DNA from: Mucilaginibacter polytrichastri | Lineage (GTDB): Bacteria; Bacteroidota; Bacteroidia; Sphingobacteriales; Sphingobacteriaceae | Direction of reading: 5' to 3' | Length of the DNA: 64,000 nt | Assembly: GCF_001911425.1 (NCBI RefSeq) | Contig: NZ_MPPL01000001.1 | Location: forward strand, 4,848,282 to 4,912,281 | Shown here: positions 26,248 through 35,175 of the stretch, one piece after another | Layout of the letters: the number at the start of each line of letters is the position of its first letter | Position numbering within the stretch: the first letter of the stretch is position 1 | Notes under the pieces: model-generated | The model's input: the letters and a program-made list of their open reading frames with translations, nothing else | The model's database searches: none | What the model was told of the DNA's origin: nothing | Program-made: the position numbers and the translations under genes

Positions 26248-26439
26248 TTAAGCTGCAGCAGTTTTTTCAACAAGAAGTTTACCGTTGTAGTAAATGTTAC
26301 CATCAACAGTATAAGCTCTGTGTGGTAAGTGCACAGCACCGGTAGTTTGACATGTAGTTAAACTTGGAGCTACTGCTTTGTAATGCGTTCTGCGCTTATC
26401 TCTTCTTGATTTCGAAATTTTCCGTTTCGGATGTGCCAT
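26248..26439 (-). CDS. rpmF: 50S ribosomal protein L32
   Basis: A 63-residue basic protein with the L32 start (AHPKRKISKSRRDKRRTH) and an internal TCQTTGAVHLPHRAY segment with part of the metal-site pattern. It sits between the DUF177 gene and plsX, the standard context. The short acidic/Ala C-terminus is normal. Confidence 0.96.
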   Translation of the reverse strand: MAHPKRKISKSRRDKRRTHYKAVAPSLTTCQTTGAVHLPHRAYTVDGNIYYNGKLLVEKTAAA

Positions 26440-26454
26440 AACGTTATTTTATGA

Positions 26455-27021
26455 TCATTTAAATTTTTTGAGTGCATCCCACCGTGGGTCATGCTGCTCA
26501 TTATTTGTTTCACTATCGCCCGATGCAAATTTATTAAACTGCCCGAGCATTTCTTTATCACAATATGGGGTATTCCCCTCGTCGCTGCACCGTGCAAAAA
26601 ACGGCACAGAAACGGTTACATATTCATATATTAACCCTGCAACGTTTATTTCAAAATCGTTTTTCTTCAGGGTGATGATCTCCTCATCCTCGTCTATTTC
26701 TTCTTCGCCAAATTTGGCTATCTGCCGCTCGTGGATGGCCACTTGCTGCGGATATTGCGATAAACACTTATCACAATTAAGCCCGATAGTGCCGGCGATA
26801 TCAAAATTAAGGATCAGCATTGTTTCTTGCTTATCCAACTCAACCTTACATAAAAGGTCGGCTTTTTTTACCAGCGAATATTCGAGCTCTTCGAAAAAAG
26901 CATCTGTTATAGCATACTCAAAAAGATGCTTCCCAAGCTTAAGGCCTGTAAAAGGGATTGAATATGTTTTTAACGATTTCAATGAGCGATAATTAGCCCG
27001 CAAATGTAGGGTTTTTTTCAA
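26455..27021 (-). CDS. DUF177 (YceD-like) protein
   Basis: A 188-residue DUF177 protein, always found next to rpmF. Four Cys in CDKC (about 98-101) and two in a CSDEGNTPYC segment (about 144-153) look like a zinc site. In other bacteria YceD homologues have been linked to 23S rRNA or L32, but the role here is inferred from context. It is the first gene of the fatty-acid operon. Confidence 0.88.
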   Translation of the reverse strand: MKKTLHLRANYRSLKSLKTYSIPFTGLKLGKHLFEYAITDAFFEELEYSLVKKADLLCKVELDKQETMLILNFDIAGTIGLNCDKCLSQYPQQVAIHERQIAKFGEEEIDEDEEIITLKKNDFEINVAGLIYEYVTVSVPFFARCSDEGNTPYCDKEMLGQFNKFASGDSETNNEQHDPRWDALKKFK

Positions 27022-27211
27022 TAAAGCGAAAACGTTTTTTAGGAATAGTTTTTTGAGCAGCTTTTAGAGTGAGGAAGCGGGACGAAAGAATAAGGATTAA
27101 GGACTTAAGATGACTGAATGACTACGCCATTTGCCGTACATAGCGGCTATTGACATTTTGCGCCGGTATTTATTAATATGTAAATCAATGCTATTGCCCA
27201 TCTACTGCGGC

Positions 27212-27279
27212 AGCCCCGTGTTGCACTCATACTGCACAGGCATTAACCACGGGCCGGTATCCGCTTCACCCGGGTTTAA
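27212..27279 (-). repeat. Dispersed ~68-bp intergenic repeat, copy A
   Basis: On the minus strand it matches 59109-59176 at about 90% with a few single-base gaps. Shared blocks include CCCGGGTGAAGCGGATACC and GCAACACGGGGCT. It lies between the DUF177 gene and the two-CxxC gene. No transposase is nearby. Confidence 0.8.
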
Positions 27280-27305
27280 GGCTGAGTAAATATACGATGC
27301 ATAAT

Positions 27306-27578
27306 TTAAAAGTAGAATTTCCGCATTCTATTTAGAAGTTCCTTATCATCAACTGGAAAACCCGACGATGAACCAATTACGGAATCAATGGCGCATTTTG
27401 GACAAAGTGCAGTCATGCCTCTTGGATCCTCTGAATCAACCCATTCCACAATTTCATTTGGAGCAAAGTTACTTAAGCAATAAAAGCATCCACAAATAGA
27501 ACTACTTAAAATTTCTTGCTGGTGAAAGATGCTTCTTTTGTGTGCTTCCTGTAGCTGTTCCGGGGTAAATATTGACAT
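27306..27578 (-). CDS. Small protein with two CxxC motifs, 90 residues
   Basis: A short cytoplasmic protein with a CGCFYC motif (about residues 29-34) and CPKC (about 59-62), likely one zinc site. A conserved-looking core (FAPNEIVEW.DSEDPRGMTALCP) resembles small proteins usually annotated only as cytoplasmic protein. No function can be given. It stands alone on the minus strand. Confidence 0.75.
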   Translation of the reverse strand: MSIFTPEQLQEAHKRSIFHQQEILSSSICGCFYCLSNFAPNEIVEWVDSEDPRGMTALCPKCAIDSVIGSSSGFPVDDKELLNRMRKFYF

Positions 27579-27602
27579 GCTCCAAAGTAATTATTCTTGC
27601 GC

Positions 27603-27652
27603 GCGTTTGCAACGCGTGTTTAATACTTCCCGGCGTTTGCAACGTCTCTCCA
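27603..27652. repeat. Two near-identical small palindromes
   Basis: CGCGTTTGCAACGCG and GGCGTTTGCAACGTC lie about 30 bp apart, each a CGTT-TGC-AACG hairpin core. They lie between the two-CxxC gene and the DUF6249 terminator and look like a dispersed intergenic palindrome. Confidence 0.55.
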
Positions 27653-27657
27653 ACCAA

Positions 27658-27687
27658 AAAGCCTCCCGGCAATAAGCGGAAGGCTTT
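27658..27687 (-). terminator. Intrinsic terminator of the DUF6249 gene
   Basis: AAAGCCTCCCG (27658-27668) pairs with CGGAAGGCTTT (27677-27687) with one mismatch and an 8-nt loop. On the minus strand it is followed by a run of U, 23 bp after the gene's stop. Confidence 0.75.
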
Positions 27688-27710
27688 CAACACACACAAC
27701 TTGAAAACTT

Positions 27711-28079
27711 TTATTCTTCTATTTTATAATCTTCTTTCTGATTTGTTGTCTCTTTTTTCTCTATCAGGTAAGAGGCAAACAAGCCCAGGCCGCCAAATAT
27801 GGCGATGAGGGAAAAATAAATGGCTTCGTTATCATTGTCGTTTGCAAAAGCAGTACGGTCTAAAACGTACGCTATAAACAAACCTAAACCGGAGCCAATT
27901 AAAAGTAAACCCCACTTAAGATTTTGAAAAGGGGCCGACTGAGCCTTGTACCGGCGAGGGTCCATGCCACGCTCTATCATGGCCATGCGTTCGCGTTTGT
28001 ACAAATAAACTATACCAAAGACTGTTAAAGCCATTACTGTTGGCACTAGTATCGGGATTAATATTTCTGGACCATCCAT
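27711..28079 (-). CDS. DUF6249-like membrane protein
   Basis: A 122-residue protein with three hydrophobic segments (about 7-27, 56-72, 86-106) and a polar KRERMAMIERGMDPRRY motif after the first. This pattern matches DUF6249 proteins of Bacteroidota, of unknown function. It is divergent from an ECF sigma gene, which is a frequent neighbour in this phylum and may mean shared control. Confidence 0.75.
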   Translation of the reverse strand: MDGPEILIPILVPTVMALTVFGIVYLYKRERMAMIERGMDPRRYKAQSAPFQNLKWGLLLIGSGLGLFIAYVLDRTAFANDNDNEAIYFSLIAIFGGLGLFASYLIEKKETTNQKEDYKIEE

Positions 28080-28602
28080 TGCATTTATATTTTAAAGGTT
28101 ATTAATTTTTGTTTGTTTCATACTCCGCTATCGGCGTATTTGTAGTCTATGACCACACGCTTTTTAAACAGGTTACACCCTGTTACACATTTTTTTTAAA
28201 ATAGAGACAAGAGCCAAGAAACAGGAGCCAAGACCGCTTCGTGCAACCAGAGTTAGATAGAAGCGAAAAGCCCGGAGCGGAGCGAGGACTTAACGGAGCC
28301 CGGACCGGAGGCAACGCCTTTTATAGAACCAAGAATCGAGAGACAGGAACCAAAACCTTGCATAGTTTATCTACAAAGAAACCGCTTATCAAACTCCACC
28401 TAATTTATAATGCTTATTTTATAACTATAGATATAAGCTTATCTTCATAAAATATTCTAGAAGGCACTTGCGGGTACAAATAGTATATTAACTAATACGC
28501 ATATATAAGTGCCGCCAGAAACAACTTAAAATAACCAACGTAAAAAATAAATATTCACCTGTAACCTGGATATAAAAGCAAGCGTCAGAGTTCACATATA
28601 CA
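28080..28602. other. Gene-free 523-bp region between DUF6249 and sigma factor genes
   Basis: It holds divergent promoters that I cannot place confidently. At 28202-28235 and 28326-28356 there are direct word repeats (variants of GAGCCAAGA and GAACCAAGA). A 7-bp inverted repeat GGCACTT/AAGTGCC lies at 28463-28513. A 69-codon frame at 28241-28450 looks spurious. Confidence 0.6.
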
Positions 28603-29184
28603 ATGCAGAGCAAGCTTTCGGATATTGAATTGATTGAACAAACACTTGGCGGTAACCAGGCGGCTTATGCCGACCTTGTAAAACGCCACCAGCGTTTTGT
28701 TTTTACGCTGGCCATGCGTTTTGCAAAAAGCCGCGAAGATGCCGAAGAAATAGCGCAGGATTGCTTTATTAAAGCATACCGGTCGCTATCGAGTTTTCAG
28801 CAGCAATCAAAGTTTAGCACCTGGCTTTATAGCATTGTGTATACAACGGCAATGACATTTTTGCGTAAAAAGCGGTTAGACACCTCATCTATAGATGATG
28901 AAAATGTGTACCTTCAAATTGAAAATCAGCATGGTAGCTTTGAAAATAACCTTGCCGAAAAACAGTCACAGTCGTTTTATGTTAACCAGGCTATATCGCA
29001 GCTACTGCCCGATGATGCAACCATCATCACCCTGTTTTACAGTGGGGAACAGTCGCTCGAAGAAATTGCCGCAGCTTTAGGTATGGAGGCCAATACCGTT
29101 AAAGTTAAACTATTTAGGGCCAGGCAGCGTTTGAAAGAGAAATTAGAAAAGCTGTTAAAACATGAAGCTAAAGAACTGATATGA
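28603..29184 (+). CDS. ECF-type RNA polymerase sigma factor
   Basis: A 193-residue sigma-70 family factor. Region 2 (about 20-88) contains DLVKRHQRFVFTLAMRF and EDAEEIAQDCFIKAYRSL, and region 4 (about 130-185) ends in SLEEIAAALGMEANTVKVKL with a helix-turn-helix. It should direct polymerase to a special promoter set. The downstream gene overlaps it by 4 bp and looks like its anti-sigma factor. The spacing between regions 2 and 4 is normal. Confidence 0.94.
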   Translation: MQSKLSDIELIEQTLGGNQAAYADLVKRHQRFVFTLAMRFAKSREDAEEIAQDCFIKAYRSLSSFQQQSKFSTWLYSIVYTTAMTFLRKKRLDTSSIDDENVYLQIENQHGSFENNLAEKQSQSFYVNQAISQLLPDDATIITLFYSGEQSLEEIAAALGMEANTVKVKLFRARQRLKEKLEKLLKHEAKELI

Positions 29185-29699
29185 ACAGCATAGAAGAAAA
29201 CCTTTGGAACTATATTGATGGCACCTGCACGCCCGATGAGCAGCAGGCCATTAGTATGCTTATTGAAACCGACGAGGTTTACCGTCGCCAGTATGAGGAA
29301 TTACTGGCCCTTAACCTCGAGTTTAGCAACATTGAGCTGGAAGAGCCGCCTATGGCCTTTACCTACCGGGTAATGGAAGCCATACGTGCCGAAGAAGCTA
29401 TGGTTCCCCTTAAAGCAGCTATTAATAAAAACTTAATCCGCGGCTTGTTTGGCGTGTTTGCATTTATTATTGTAGCTATTACTGCGTATGCATTGTTTAC
29501 CATTAACTGGAATGCCGGCAGCACAGCCACCGCTAATTTTAGCTTACCGCAAGTGAAACTACCAGTAAACTTACCGCCTGCTAAAAATTTATTAAGCAGT
29601 GCACCGGTGTTAAAAGCATTTATATTTTTTGATGTGGTGTTTGGCTTGTTTTTTCTGGATGCGTACCTGCGCAAGCAGCGTACAGCCAAACAGTTTTAA
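29181..29699 (+). CDS. Membrane anti-sigma-like protein
   Basis: A 172-residue protein starting 4 bp inside the sigma gene's end. The N-terminal cytosolic part (1-70; ENLWNYIDGTCTPDEQQAI) resembles the anti-sigma zinc-finger fold without the His/Cys pair. Two membrane segments follow (about 84-107 and 145-162). Anti-sigma function is inferred from position and layout; the family signal is weak. Confidence 0.7.
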   Translation: MNSIEENLWNYIDGTCTPDEQQAISMLIETDEVYRRQYEELLALNLEFSNIELEEPPMAFTYRVMEAIRAEEAMVPLKAAINKNLIRGLFGVFAFIIVAITAYALFTINWNAGSTATANFSLPQVKLPVNLPPAKNLLSSAPVLKAFIFFDVVFGLFFLDAYLRKQRTAKQF

Positions 29700-29792
29700 A
29701 GCCAATGTTAGAGAAATGTATACACGAGTGTATAACTTTGTAAACAGTTTGTGTATAAAATTCTACCATCACATTGTAAGCAAATTATTTGA

Positions 29793-29823
29793 AGACGCCT
29801 CCTGTACCATACAGGGGGCGTTT
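29793..29823 (+). terminator. Hairpin after the sigma/anti-sigma operon
   Basis: ACGCCTCCTGTA (29795-29806) pairs with TACAGGGGGCGT (29810-29821) with one G-U and a 3-nt loop. The U-tail is short, so termination may be partial. Confidence 0.55.
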
Positions 29824-29931
29824 GCCATAAAAAGAAAGTGTTATGCAGACACATTTACTTTGGTACAGTAATTGTATTATATAGATCGAACTGGTAATCT
29901 TACCGGTTTAATTGTGATAAGGTTTAGGTTG

Positions 29932-29970
29932 AAAGTCCCCCGGTGCAAGACTGGGGGGCTTTTTATTTTA
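29932..29970 (+). terminator. Strong intrinsic terminator
   Basis: AAAGTCCCCC (29932-29941) pairs with GGGGGGCTTT (29953-29962) with one G-U, then TTTATTTTA. It is not directly after a gene, which is why a small RNA is suspected. Confidence 0.8.
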
Positions 29971-30134
29971 TAACCGATTTTATCCGGGACTCACACACAG
30001 CTTCCTCGTCGGCAATTTTTACTTCCAATCTTACTTTGGGGTTTTACCCAGCCATTTCTACGGAAACGGATTTCTAAAAGTTATAGCCCATTACCCAATA
30101 TCTTATCTTTTATATTACCGATTTCACTTGGTAT

Positions 30135-31592
30135 TTATTTAGCATCTAAAGCAGGCCGTGCTACCGTTTGCGAAACCAACCACCCTGTAGCGTACATCCA
30201 CCGGGTCATTTTGGCCAGCTTAGCAATGTTAATACCCGCAGGTTCGTCCTTTGGGGTATGATAATCCGGGTGTAGCAACGAGGTAAAAAACAGCGCCGGA
30301 ATCCCCGCCTGTGCATAAGGTAAATGGTCGCTTCTAAAATACCAGCCTTCGGGATGTTTGGCATCGTCCCATGAGAAATCTACCTTAAAGTGGGTAAGCT
30401 GTTCGTTGGCTTTCATAGCCATATCAAGTAAAGCGGTTGAGTTTTTATGTGGGGGGATGCTTCCCAGTAATGCCGCCGAATCAATAGAATTACGGCCAAT
30501 CATATCGGCGTTCAGCACGGCTACAATAGCCTGCTTATTTACCGTTGGGTGTGCCGCATACCAGCGCGAACCCAGCAAACCACGCTCTTCGGCACCATGC
30601 CACACAAACAAGGCCGATCGCTTACCTGGCTTGGCAACCCAGGCCCTGCCAATAGCCAGCATGCCAACAGTTACCGAAGCGTTATCATCTGCACCGTTCC
30701 AGATCGAATCGCGATCTACCGCGGGGCCAATGCCGTCATGGTCATGATGGCCGCTGAACAATACATATTCCTTACTTAACTGCGGGTCGGTTCCGCCTGC
30801 CTGGGCCACCACATTAACAGATGGATACTGGAAGCTATCGATACTCACATCAGATTTGATATGCGCACCACTTTGCTGCAAGGCACCTGCCAGCTGCGCT
30901 GCTACCACCATTACCGGCAGCGGCTGCACTTTGGCGGCTGTATTAATGGTAATACCATCTACCTGGTATAAACCCTCCTGGTAATTATGGCCTATAAATG
31001 CAATTGAACCTTCTACCGTAGGATCTGCCACAAATATTATAGCAGTAACACCCTGCCGGCGCAATACTGCCGTTTGCTGCCTGATGGCAAGTGAAGTGTA
31101 TCTAAATCCCCACAAGCTCATCCCGGCTGCCGGCAATGGCTGTGGAGCAATAATATTAAGTGCTACTACCTTACCTTTCAGGTCGGCGGTAGTATCAGCC
31201 ATGCTTTTAAGCCATAGCACCGGGGCATCCAGGTGGGTTTCTAATGGCTGCGTTGGCCAAATTTGTTTCCAGAGTTCAACCGGTTGGTTATTGATGGATA
31301 TGGCACTACGGTTTGATACCCGCGTACGATGAATATTATAGAACTGAAAATAAGTACCATCATCACCGGCAGGTTTAAGCCCAGCCTCTTGTGCTTTTTG
31401 GGCTACCCAGGCAGCTGCCCGCATCTCATCAAGCGTACCTGCCCTGCGGCCGCGAAAGGCATCGCCTGCCAGTTCATAAATATCTTTCTTAAGGTCTTCG
31501 TCTTTAATAAATTTAAGTGCGGGTGGCGTTTGGGCCAGTAATTGGCTGCTGATTAAAGTACCAAGTATAAAGAGAGTAAGTGCTTTTTTCAT
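30135..31592 (-). CDS. M28 family zinc peptidase, secreted
   Basis: A 485-residue M28 peptidase; the ATG at 31592 (MKKALTLFILG) gives the best signal peptide. Zinc-site motifs are SGHHDHDGIG, NGADDNASVTVG and HGAEERGLLGS, with DHLPYAQAGIPA near the end. A PA-like domain insert precedes the catalytic core. It is a second M28 enzyme besides the one at 19288, with different inserts, so probably a different peptide preference. Confidence 0.92.
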   Translation of the reverse strand: MKKALTLFILGTLISSQLLAQTPPALKFIKDEDLKKDIYELAGDAFRGRRAGTLDEMRAAAWVAQKAQEAGLKPAGDDGTYFQFYNIHRTRVSNRSAISINNQPVELWKQIWPTQPLETHLDAPVLWLKSMADTTADLKGKVVALNIIAPQPLPAAGMSLWGFRYTSLAIRQQTAVLRRQGVTAIIFVADPTVEGSIAFIGHNYQEGLYQVDGITINTAAKVQPLPVMVVAAQLAGALQQSGAHIKSDVSIDSFQYPSVNVVAQAGGTDPQLSKEYVLFSGHHDHDGIGPAVDRDSIWNGADDNASVTVGMLAIGRAWVAKPGKRSALFVWHGAEERGLLGSRWYAAHPTVNKQAIVAVLNADMIGRNSIDSAALLGSIPPHKNSTALLDMAMKANEQLTHFKVDFSWDDAKHPEGWYFRSDHLPYAQAGIPALFFTSLLHPDYHTPKDEPAGINIAKLAKMTRWMYATGWLVSQTVARPALDAK

Positions 31593-31672
31593 ATCAAGCA
31601 CAATTTAGGTAATAGCGGTTGGATGTTGGTATTGTGTTGTAAAAATTACATACCAGCACATTTCATTTAAAC

Positions 31673-31706
31673 AAAAAAAAGAGACACAGGTATACACTGC
31701 GTCTCT
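31673..31706 (-). terminator. Intrinsic terminator of the subtilase gene
   Basis: AGAGACAC (31680-31687) pairs with GCGTCTCT (31699-31706) around an 11-nt loop. On the minus strand a run of eight U follows. It lies 24 bp after the subtilase stop. Confidence 0.82.
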
Positions 31707-31729
31707 AAATGATATTTAATTCCTGTAAT

Positions 31730-33367
31730 TTATTTTCTTTCGCCCTTCATTTTCGAGGCTATCAGTACGGCTTCATAGGCGTTTACAATACCGCCGCTTT
31801 TACTAAGGGTGGTAAAATCAACCTGGTCCTTAGTACCGGGCTTGTTAACCATGATGCCTTTTAAAGGGTGTGCCGATTCCATAATCACCTGCTTTAGCTG
31901 GCGGGCGCTCAGGTCGGGATAGTATTCTAACACCAGGGCAGCAACACCGGCTGTAATGGGCGATGAAAAGCTGGTGCCATCTTCTGTTTCGGTTTCTGCA
32001 TTTACCGTTACCGAAGTAACCATTACACCGGGCGCAAAAACATCCACGTTTTTTTTACCATAATTACTAAAATCAGCAGCAAGCGCCTCATCGGCTTTCA
32101 TGCCCGATGCACCTACGTTAATTACATTATCAGCATCGGTAGCCGATCCATCTTCGAAAGTATCATTAGGAAAATCCTGCACATCGTCTACATTCTGGCT
32201 ATCATTACCAGATGCCAGCACCAGCAGCACATCATGAGCAGCGGCATATTTAAAGGCATCATCAACCCAGTTTTTATGCGGCGACAGCTTTTTACCAAAG
32301 CTCATGTTAATGATCTTCGCACCATTATCCACAGCGTAATAAATGGCATTGGCTACATCCTTATCATACTCGTCACCATCCGGCGATGCCACTACAGACA
32401 TAATCCGTACGTTATCTGCCACGCCATTAATGCCATAGCCATTATCGCGCACTGCGCCAATAAACCCGGCCACCATAGTACCATGGAAAGACTGATCCAG
32501 CTTCAATATATTACTACCATAAGGCTTATCCTTCAATATATCCGGGTTGTCGCCCACAGTACGCTTGCGCATATCCAGATCGGGGTTTACGTCATTATTA
32601 AGCTTGGCTATATAGTCAGCATAGTCTTTTAATATTTTTACGTTATTGGTATTATCACCTGCGGTAGATAGTGAGGTAGTCCATAAAAACTTAACATCCT
32701 TCAGGGTATCATTAACCGCTTTAATCCGTTTAAGATCGGCTAGCGTAAAACTTTCATTGGCCTTTAATTTTAACGCCCGCTTCACAATTCCGCTGGTTTC
32801 AACCAGGGCACTCATAATCGGGGTAAGCTGCTTTAATTCAGCATCCGCTTTATTCACGGTCGAATCGCGCAGGTGCTTCACGAGCAACCAATAAGTATAT
32901 TCTTTTTTATCTGTAGCCGTTGCCGCTGTTGCAGCAAGATACTTCGGTTTTAAACGTTCGTATTCGCGTACTTCTTCAGATGTTTCCTTGCAATCGCATT
33001 TACCATTTGCAGCGGCTATAAAATTCCAGCCGTGTATATCATCAATAAAGCCATTTTTGTCGTCATCTTTACCATTCCCTTTTTTCTCTTTCACGTTGGT
33101 CCACAAAACCGGTGAAAGATCTTTCTGGGCGGTATCAATGCCGCTATCTATGGTAGAAACCACAACCGTTTTGCTTTTTTTACCTTTCAAAAACTGATAG
33201 GCCTGATTAAGGCTAATGCCATAATAACCATCGGCTTTAACATCAAGCGCAAACCAGTTTGCGGGGATACGGGCATCGGCAACCCGGCTTTGTGCACCGG
33301 CGGTAAAATAGCTTAAAAGGCTTAAACAAATAACAGAACCGGCAACAGGCTTAAAAAAGTACTTCAT
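31730..33367 (-). CDS. S8 family serine peptidase (subtilase), secreted
   Basis: A 545-residue subtilisin-like protease; the ATG at 33367 starts a signal peptide (an earlier in-frame start adds 11 residues). The catalytic Asp is in VVSTIDSGIDT, the His in SFHGTMVAGFIG and the Ser in EDGTSFSSPITAG. A long helical insertion of about 190 residues (about 100-290) separates Asp and His, a feature of some Bacteroidota subtilases. It is exported and probably degrades envelope or external proteins. Confidence 0.93.
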   Translation of the reverse strand: MKYFFKPVAGSVICLSLLSYFTAGAQSRVADARIPANWFALDVKADGYYGISLNQAYQFLKGKKSKTVVVSTIDSGIDTAQKDLSPVLWTNVKEKKGNGKDDDKNGFIDDIHGWNFIAAANGKCDCKETSEEVREYERLKPKYLAATAATATDKKEYTYWLLVKHLRDSTVNKADAELKQLTPIMSALVETSGIVKRALKLKANESFTLADLKRIKAVNDTLKDVKFLWTTSLSTAGDNTNNVKILKDYADYIAKLNNDVNPDLDMRKRTVGDNPDILKDKPYGSNILKLDQSFHGTMVAGFIGAVRDNGYGINGVADNVRIMSVVASPDGDEYDKDVANAIYYAVDNGAKIINMSFGKKLSPHKNWVDDAFKYAAAHDVLLVLASGNDSQNVDDVQDFPNDTFEDGSATDADNVINVGASGMKADEALAADFSNYGKKNVDVFAPGVMVTSVTVNAETETEDGTSFSSPITAGVAALVLEYYPDLSARQLKQVIMESAHPLKGIMVNKPGTKDQVDFTTLSKSGGIVNAYEAVLIASKMKGERK

Positions 33368-33389
33368 TAAATAACAACAATATATGGGT

Positions 33390-34934
33390 CTACAGATCAA
33401 ATTTTATTCCCTGGGCCAATGGTAAATCGGCAGAGTAGTTAATGGTATTGGTTTGGCGGCGCATATAAGTTTTCCAGGCATCAGAGCCCGACTCGCGCCC
33501 TCCGCCTGTTTCTTTTTCTCCACCAAAGGCACCGCCAATTTCGGCACCCGATGTACCAATGTTAACATTGGCTATACCGCAGTCAGAACCTGCAAAAGAC
33601 AAAAATTGTTCAGCCTCGCGTAAATTATTCGTAATAATAGATGATGACAGCCCCTGTGGCACACCGTTTTGCAGGGCAACGGCCTCATCAATGGTATTAT
33701 ATTTTACAAGGTATAATATCGGTGCAAAGGTTTCGTGCTGTACAATGGCGTAGTGGTTTTCTACCTCGGCAATACATGGTTTTACATAACAGCCGGATGC
33801 ATAGGCATCGCCTTGTAACACGCCCCCTTTAACAATAAACTTGCCGCCTTGCGATTTGCAGGCTTCGATGGCTGTTAAGTAAGCTTTAACCGCATCCTGA
33901 TCTATCAACGGCCCCATGTGGTTATTTTCGTCCAACGGGTTACCGATACGAATCTGCGCATAGGCATTCACCAGTTTCTGTTTAAATGCTTCATAAATAC
34001 TCTCGTGGATAATTAAGCGGCGTGTAGTAGTACAACGCTGCCCGGCAGTGCCTACTGCACCAAACACGGCACCAACCAGGGCAATTTCCATATTGGCATC
34101 TTTACTGATGATTACGGCATTGTTGCCTCCCAGCTCCAGCAAATATTTGCCCAGGCGCTGCGCAACAGTTACCGCCACGGCTTTACCCATTCGGGTAGAC
34201 CCGGTTGCAGATACCAGCGCTATCCGCGGATCGGCTGCCATTTGCTCGCCGATAACACGGTCGCCAATTACCAGGCATGATACCCCTTCGGCTATATTAT
34301 TTTTTGCAAAAACCTGTTGTATAATGTACTGGCAGGCAATGGCTGTTAAAGGTGTTTTTTCTGATGGTTTCCAGATGCAGGTATTACCGCAAACCCAGGC
34401 CAGCATGGCATTCCAGCTCCAAACCGCAACCGGGAAGTTAAAAGCCGAGATAATGCCAACCACACCCAGCGGGTGATATTGGTCGTACATACGGTGATTA
34501 GCCCGCTCGGATGCCATGGTGTTGCCATAAAGCTGACGGCTTAAGCCTACCGCAAAATCGCATATATCGATCATTTCCTGCACTTCGCCCCAGCCTTCCT
34601 GCAAACTTTTGCCCATTTCGTACGATACCAGCTTACCCAACTGATCTTTATTTTCACGCAGGGCCTGGCCTATCTGCCGTACAATTTCGCCCCGTTTTGG
34701 CGCAGGCAGCGTGCGCCATTGCTTAAAGGCTTCTGTTGCTTTATCGGCAACACTTTCATAATCTGCAGCGGTGGCCATGTTAACGGCCGCTATCACTTTA
34801 CCGTCTACCGGCGATATGATCTGCTTCACAAAAGCCCCTTCACTACTGCCGCAAGCGGCACCGGTACTAAAAGCAGGGTTTACTGCGTTTATATTAAAAT
34901 GACTAAGAACAGCTGCAATATCAACCATAACCAT
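33390..34934 (-). CDS. Aldehyde dehydrogenase, ALDH7 type (aminoadipate semialdehyde dehydrogenase-like)
   Basis: A 514-residue NAD-dependent aldehyde dehydrogenase. The catalytic Cys is in TAGQRCTTTRR and the Glu in LLELGGNNAVI. The ALDH7 subfamily acts on L-aminoadipate semialdehyde in lysine breakdown; I cannot confirm that substrate. The ATG at 34934 is chosen because GGAG lies 6 bp before it; a TTG 12 bp upstream is less likely. No other lysine-catabolic gene is visible. Confidence 0.9.
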   Translation of the reverse strand: MVMVDIAAVLSHFNINAVNPAFSTGAACGSSEGAFVKQIISPVDGKVIAAVNMATAADYESVADKATEAFKQWRTLPAPKRGEIVRQIGQALRENKDQLGKLVSYEMGKSLQEGWGEVQEMIDICDFAVGLSRQLYGNTMASERANHRMYDQYHPLGVVGIISAFNFPVAVWSWNAMLAWVCGNTCIWKPSEKTPLTAIACQYIIQQVFAKNNIAEGVSCLVIGDRVIGEQMAADPRIALVSATGSTRMGKAVAVTVAQRLGKYLLELGGNNAVIISKDANMEIALVGAVFGAVGTAGQRCTTTRRLIIHESIYEAFKQKLVNAYAQIRIGNPLDENNHMGPLIDQDAVKAYLTAIEACKSQGGKFIVKGGVLQGDAYASGCYVKPCIAEVENHYAIVQHETFAPILYLVKYNTIDEAVALQNGVPQGLSSSIITNNLREAEQFLSFAGSDCGIANVNIGTSGAEIGGAFGGEKETGGGRESGSDAWKTYMRRQTNTINYSADLPLAQGIKFDL

Positions 34935-35175
34935 ATTTTTCTCCAAAGGTAAACATCTGGTACAGGCATCCTATATCCAGATGATTTAAATGTTATTAAC
35001 GCAATAAAATAGAAGCTTAATATCAACTACTTAGAAAAAAAGTATGTTAAAAACGTTTATATGTTGAAAACTAAATTGTTTTAATAGGGTCTTATAATTG
35101 TAATTTAATTGACGAAAAGTGAAATCAGATGTCACTTTTGCTGATATTACCAGTCTTAGTATTAAAACCTATCGG

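Larger units (their letters stand above)
29747..29970 (+). ncRNA. Candidate small RNA
   Basis: Transcription could start near 29747 from the TAACTTTG box, run through AACTGG/CCGGTT hairpin (29889-29908), and end at a GC-rich terminator with U-run at 29970. No coding frame fits. A shorter RNA starting after 29823 is also possible. It matches no RNA family I know. Confidence 0.35.
29700..30134. other. Gene-free 435-bp region with promoter-like and terminator signals
   Basis: It contains the operon terminator (29793-29823), an exact TAnnTTTG box (TAACTTTG, 29733-29740), a small hairpin (29889-29908) and a strong terminator (29932-29970). The remainder to 30134 shows nothing I can identify. Confidence 0.6.

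Noticed and set aside
26370..26597. A 75-codon minus-strand frame near rpmF
   Set aside because: It overlaps rpmF and DUF177 in another frame and resembles no protein.
27502..27699. A minus-strand frame over the small palindromes
   Set aside because: It runs through the terminator hairpin and overlaps the two-CxxC gene.
28241..28450. A 69-codon frame on the plus strand
   Set aside because: It lies over word-repeat DNA, has odd composition and no recognisable start or domain.
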